From the NCBI GenBank assembly GCA_005773145.1, contig SXHS01000307.1, positions 1-15,699 on the forward strand: a stretch of DNA of 15,699 nt. The letters run 5' to 3'. Every line of letters starts with the position of its first letter. Position 1 is the first letter of the stretch. The notes beneath the pieces are model-generated. The model saw only the letters and a list, made by a program, of their open reading frames with translations. It was not told the origin of the DNA and ran no database searches. A program made the translations under genes and the position numbers. Source of the DNA: Planctomycetaceae bacterium (GTDB taxonomy: Bacteria > Planctomycetota > Planctomycetia > Pirellulales > Pirellulaceae). Of this stretch, positions 12,860 through 15,699 are shown piece after piece.

Positions 12860-13543
12860 TCACTCGGCCGGTTGCAGACAACGTGGGTCGTCGTGCTGGG
12901 GCCGATTTACATAGGTGTCGACCGGATCGCAGCACCACTCCGATACATCCCAGGTCGCCATCGTCGCTGCTATGGTGGCGGCATCTTGTTGTTCCGAGTC
13001 CAGCCATGTCCGATAGGCCGACGGTGGCACGATCACGGGCATGCGGTCGTGGATCGGGCTCAGCGCCGGACTGGCAGCGGTGGTGACGATGGTGCATGAC
13101 AACCAGGGAAGATCATCGGCTGAGGTTGCGGATCCGGACCAGGATTCCCACAAACCCGCGAACGCGAATGGCTGCTCGTCCGCTTGATGAATATGGAACG
13201 GTTGCTTGCGCGTGCCCGTCTTCTGCCATTCGTAGTAACCGTCGGCTAAGACCAGGCAACGGCGACGGCGAAACGCGGATCGAAAGGACGGTTTTTCGGA
13301 GATCGTTTCCTGGCGGGCGTTGATCATCCGCTGGCCGATGCTCGGATCCTGCGCCCAGGAAGGGACCAGCCCCCAATGAGCCATCATCGCTTCGCGGTGA
13401 TCGCCGGCGATTGTTGTGCGAACGGTGAGCACGGGCTGTGTCGGGGCGATGTTGTAGCGCGGATTCAATGGCGGGAGCGCACTCAAACCGAATTGAGCCA
13501 TCAGCACATGCGCTGGGCTACGCAAGGTAAATCGGCCGCACAT
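12860..13543 (-). CDS. SOS response-associated peptidase (SRAP; YedK/HMCES family)
   Basis: A 227-residue SRAP protein, which protects abasic sites in single-stranded DNA by forming a covalent DNA-protein link through its N-terminal cysteine. Reading from the ATG at 13543 gives M-C-G-R-F with catalytic C2 exposed after methionine removal, so this start is chosen over the GTG twelve bases upstream. N75 and R77 (in N-A-R-Q-E) and E105 (in D-G-Y-Y-E-W) fall at exactly the numbers of the E. coli YedK active site; the catalytic histidine is H165 in P-I-H-D-R-M-P. All key residues are present. It follows carB by 38 bases on the same strand and may be co-transcribed; no LexA-like operator was identified. 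Confidence 0.95.
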   Translation of the reverse strand: MCGRFTLRSPAHVLMAQFGLSALPPLNPRYNIAPTQPVLTVRTTIAGDHREAMMAHWGLVPSWAQDPSIGQRMINARQETISEKPSFRSAFRRRRCLVLADGYYEWQKTGTRKQPFHIHQADEQPFAFAGLWESWSGSATSADDLPWLSCTIVTTAASPALSPIHDRMPVIVPPSAYRTWLDSEQQDAATIAATMATWDVSEWCCDPVDTYVNRPQHDDPRCLQPAE

Positions 13544-13581
13544 AGGATGAGCCACTTATTCAAGTCGGGGCCGCCAACGGC

Positions 13582-15699
13582 CTATGACTGATGCGCCACG
13601 GCGAAGCGATCCTGCAGCGCTTCGATGGACAGCTCGCTATCCCGCAGCGCCTCCATGGCTTTCACGGCCGCTTCGGCGGCGGGAATGGTGGTGATGCAGG
13701 GGACTCCATGCTGCACGGCCGCGGCTCGAATTCGCCCCTCGTCGGTACGAGCCCCTTTGCCACTAGGAGTGTTGATGATCAACGCCACGTCTCCGTCAAT
13801 CATCACGTCCAACACGTTGGGCTGTCCTTCGACGATTTTCTTGACGCGTCTCACATGGATGCCGGCGCGCTCCAGCACATTCGCGGTCCCACCGGTGGAG
13901 ATGATGCGATATCCCATATCCACCAACCGCATGGCCAGAGGGACGATAAGTTCCTTATGGCGATCGGCCACGCTGACGAAGAGCTGTCCCTGGGTTGGCA
14001 GAACCACGCCCGCCGCCAACTGGCTTTTGGCAAAGGCCAACGAAAACCGTTCGCTGACTCCCATGACTTCGCCCGTGCTGCGCATTTCGGGTCCTAGCAC
14101 GATGTCAACCCCCACGAACTTCCGAAACGGAAAGACGCTTTCCTTGATGGAGACATGTGCGGGGACGGGATCACTCGTGATGCCTAAATCGCTCAGCCGG
14201 CACCCGGCCATTACTTTGGCGGCGATCTTGGCGATGGGCATGCCGGTGGCCTTGGCGACGAATGGTACCGTGCGACTAGCCCGTGGGTTGACTTCCAGCA
14301 CGTAGACGGTGGGGACGCCTTGTTCCTTCTTCACGGCGAACTGAACGTTCATCAGGCCGATCACATTCAGATGTCGCGCCATGGCTCGCGTGGCCTGCCG
14401 GATTTCATCGATCACGGGACCGGGCAAGCTGTACGGGGGAATGACACAGGCCGAATCGCCCGAATGCACCCCCGCTTCCTCGATATGTTCCATCACGCCG
14501 GCCACTATGACGTCTTCCCCGTCACAGACCGCGTCCACATCGACCTCGGTGGCATCCTCGAGAAAGCGGTCGACCAACACGGGCTGGCCCTGAGCAACGA
14601 CGAAGGCCTCGGCAATGTACCGTTCGAATTGTTTCAAGTCGTAACAGATCTCCATCGCCCGTCCCCCCAGAACGTAGCTGGGGCGCACAAGCGAAGGGAA
14701 GCCGATCTGCGCAGCGGCAGCCCGCGCCTGATCCATGTTGCGCACGATGCCATTGGCGGGTTGCCGCAATTGTAAGCGATCGAGAATGCGCTGAAATTGC
14801 TCGCGATCTTCCGCCGACTCAATCGTGTCCACGCTCGTCCCAATGATGGGGGCACCGGCTTCCGACAGGGCCCGCGCCAGATTCAAGGGAGTCTGACCGC
14901 CGAACTGCACAATCACCCCATCGGGCTGCACGCGGTCGCAGACATTCAAGACATCCTCGGCCGTCAGCGGCTCGAAAAACAACAAGTCGCTGGTATCGTA
15001 ATCGGTGCTGACCGTCTCGGGATTCGAGTTGATCATCACCGATTCGATCCCTAACTCACGCAGCGCGAAGCTGGCATGGCAACAGCAATAGTCGAATTCA
15101 ATGCCCTGGCCAATGCGATTGGGACCACCGCCGAGAATGATGATCCGTTTTCGGTCCGGCTGCTTGGGGGGCGTTTCGTCTTCTTGCTCGTAGGTCGAAT
15201 AGTAATACGGCGTGTAGGCCTCGAACTCCGCCGCACATGTATCAACCGACTTGAAAACCGCCACGACACCCAGGGACTTTCGATAACTGCGAACTTCGGT
15301 CTCCGTGCATTGAAAGATGGTCGCCAACTGTCGATCGCTGAAACCTTGTCGCTTGGCGTGCCGCATGGTATCCGTGTCGACACGAGGGAGTGTTTCCAGT
15401 TGGCGCAAACGCTCCTCCGTGGCCACCAACCCTTCCAGCTGAAATAAGAACCAGGGATCGATGGCCGTGATCTTGTAAATATCGGCAACCGACATACCCC
15501 CCTTGATCGCGTAGCGCAGGTACCAGACTCGCTCTGCATTCGGTGTCGCCAACTTCGCCTTGATCTCGTCCTGGGACGGTTGCAGTTCGGTCCTCCACAG
15601 ATCCTTCTTGTCGCAACCAAAGCCAAAGCTGCCCACCTCCAGCCCACGCAAGGCCTTTTGGAAGGACTCTTGAAAGGTACGGCCAATGGCCATGGTCTC
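13582..15699 (-). CDS. carB: carbamoyl-phosphate synthase large subunit, C-terminal two thirds
   Basis: The gene runs off the right edge; the visible part is 705 residues of a protein normally about 1,070 long. It begins at E-T-M-A-I-G-R-T-F-Q-E-S, which corresponds to roughly residue 375 of E. coli CarB. Then come the helical oligomerisation domain, the second ATP-grasp unit starting R-I-I-I-L-G-G-G-P-N-R-I-G-Q-G-I-E-F-D-Y with Y-V-L-G-G-R-A-M and E-V-N-P-R-A-S-R-T, and the C-terminal MGS-like allosteric domain with V-S-V-A-D-R-H-K-E-L and I-S-T-G-G-T-A. This half phosphorylates carbamate to carbamoyl phosphate for pyrimidine and arginine synthesis. The reading frame is unbroken and key motifs are intact. 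The N-terminal bicarbonate-phosphorylating half is outside the window. Confidence 0.97.
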   Translation of the reverse strand, partial: ETMAIGRTFQESFQKALRGLEVGSFGFGCDKKDLWRTELQPSQDEIKAKLATPNAERVWYLRYAIKGGMSVADIYKITAIDPWFLFQLEGLVATEERLRQLETLPRVDTDTMRHAKRQGFSDRQLATIFQCTETEVRSYRKSLGVVAVFKSVDTCAAEFEAYTPYYYSTYEQEDETPPKQPDRKRIIILGGGPNRIGQGIEFDYCCCHASFALRELGIESVMINSNPETVSTDYDTSDLLFFEPLTAEDVLNVCDRVQPDGVIVQFGGQTPLNLARALSEAGAPIIGTSVDTIESAEDREQFQRILDRLQLRQPANGIVRNMDQARAAAAQIGFPSLVRPSYVLGGRAMEICYDLKQFERYIAEAFVVAQGQPVLVDRFLEDATEVDVDAVCDGEDVIVAGVMEHIEEAGVHSGDSACVIPPYSLPGPVIDEIRQATRAMARHLNVIGLMNVQFAVKKEQGVPTVYVLEVNPRASRTVPFVAKATGMPIAKIAAKVMAGCRLSDLGITSDPVPAHVSIKESVFPFRKFVGVDIVLGPEMRSTGEVMGVSERFSLAFAKSQLAAGVVLPTQGQLFVSVADRHKELIVPLAMRLVDMGYRIISTGGTANVLERAGIHVRRVKKIVEGQPNVLDVMIDGDVALIINTPSGKGARTDEGRIRAAAVQHGVPCITTIPAAEAAVKAMEALRDSELSIEALQDRFAVAHQS

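Overview
The window looks like chromosome from a planctomycete, most likely of the Pirellulales type. Three things suggest this. The gene families are ones typical of that group: Gfo/Idh/MocA oxidoreductase, a DUF1080 protein, ThuA, a short lipoprotein with a transthyretin-like fold, and formylmethanofuran dehydrogenase subunits in a bacterium. The intergenic DNA carries several short palindromic repeat families that I recall from planctomycete genomes. The base composition is moderately GC-rich. No database was consulted, so the assignment rests on family recognition.

Layout, left to right: the C-terminal end of a Gfo/Idh/MocA oxidoreductase (+, cut by the window edge); a pair of palindromic repeats; a two-gene unit on the minus strand, fwdD-fwdB, encoding the dinucleotide-binding and metallopterin subunits of formylmethanofuran dehydrogenase; a TylF/MycF-type methyltransferase (+); a minus-strand unit DUF1080 - MoaD-like - aldehyde:ferredoxin oxidoreductase (AOR); a second repeat pair; a minus-strand pair purine nucleoside phosphorylase - YceH (DUF480); a repeat-rich intergenic region; ThuA-like and HEAT-repeat genes (+); an unrecognised protein followed by mobA (-); a small lipoprotein (+); and carB followed by an SRAP (YedK/HMCES) protein (-), with carB cut by the right edge.

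The most interesting theme is tungsten/molybdenum pterin chemistry spread over three transcription units. FwdB keeps all the cysteines expected for an iron-sulfur cluster and for the metal, and it is paired with FwdD. An AOR follows a MoaD-like protein ending in Gly-Gly, and that protein is translationally coupled (GTGA overlap) to a secreted sugar-related DUF1080 protein. MobA could make the dinucleotide form of the cofactor that FwdB would need. This suggests a redox-active formylmethanofuran dehydrogenase rather than the cofactor-free hydrolase version known from methylotrophic proteobacteria, and a link between glycan breakdown and an AOR of unknown substrate. Both links are inferences.

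The intergenic regions are unusually rich in palindromic repeats of at least four sequence types. One copy supplies the stop codon of yceH, and another hairpin lies just ahead of the AOR start, which has no convincing ribosome binding site. I see no rRNA, tRNA, CRISPR array, transposase or phage gene.
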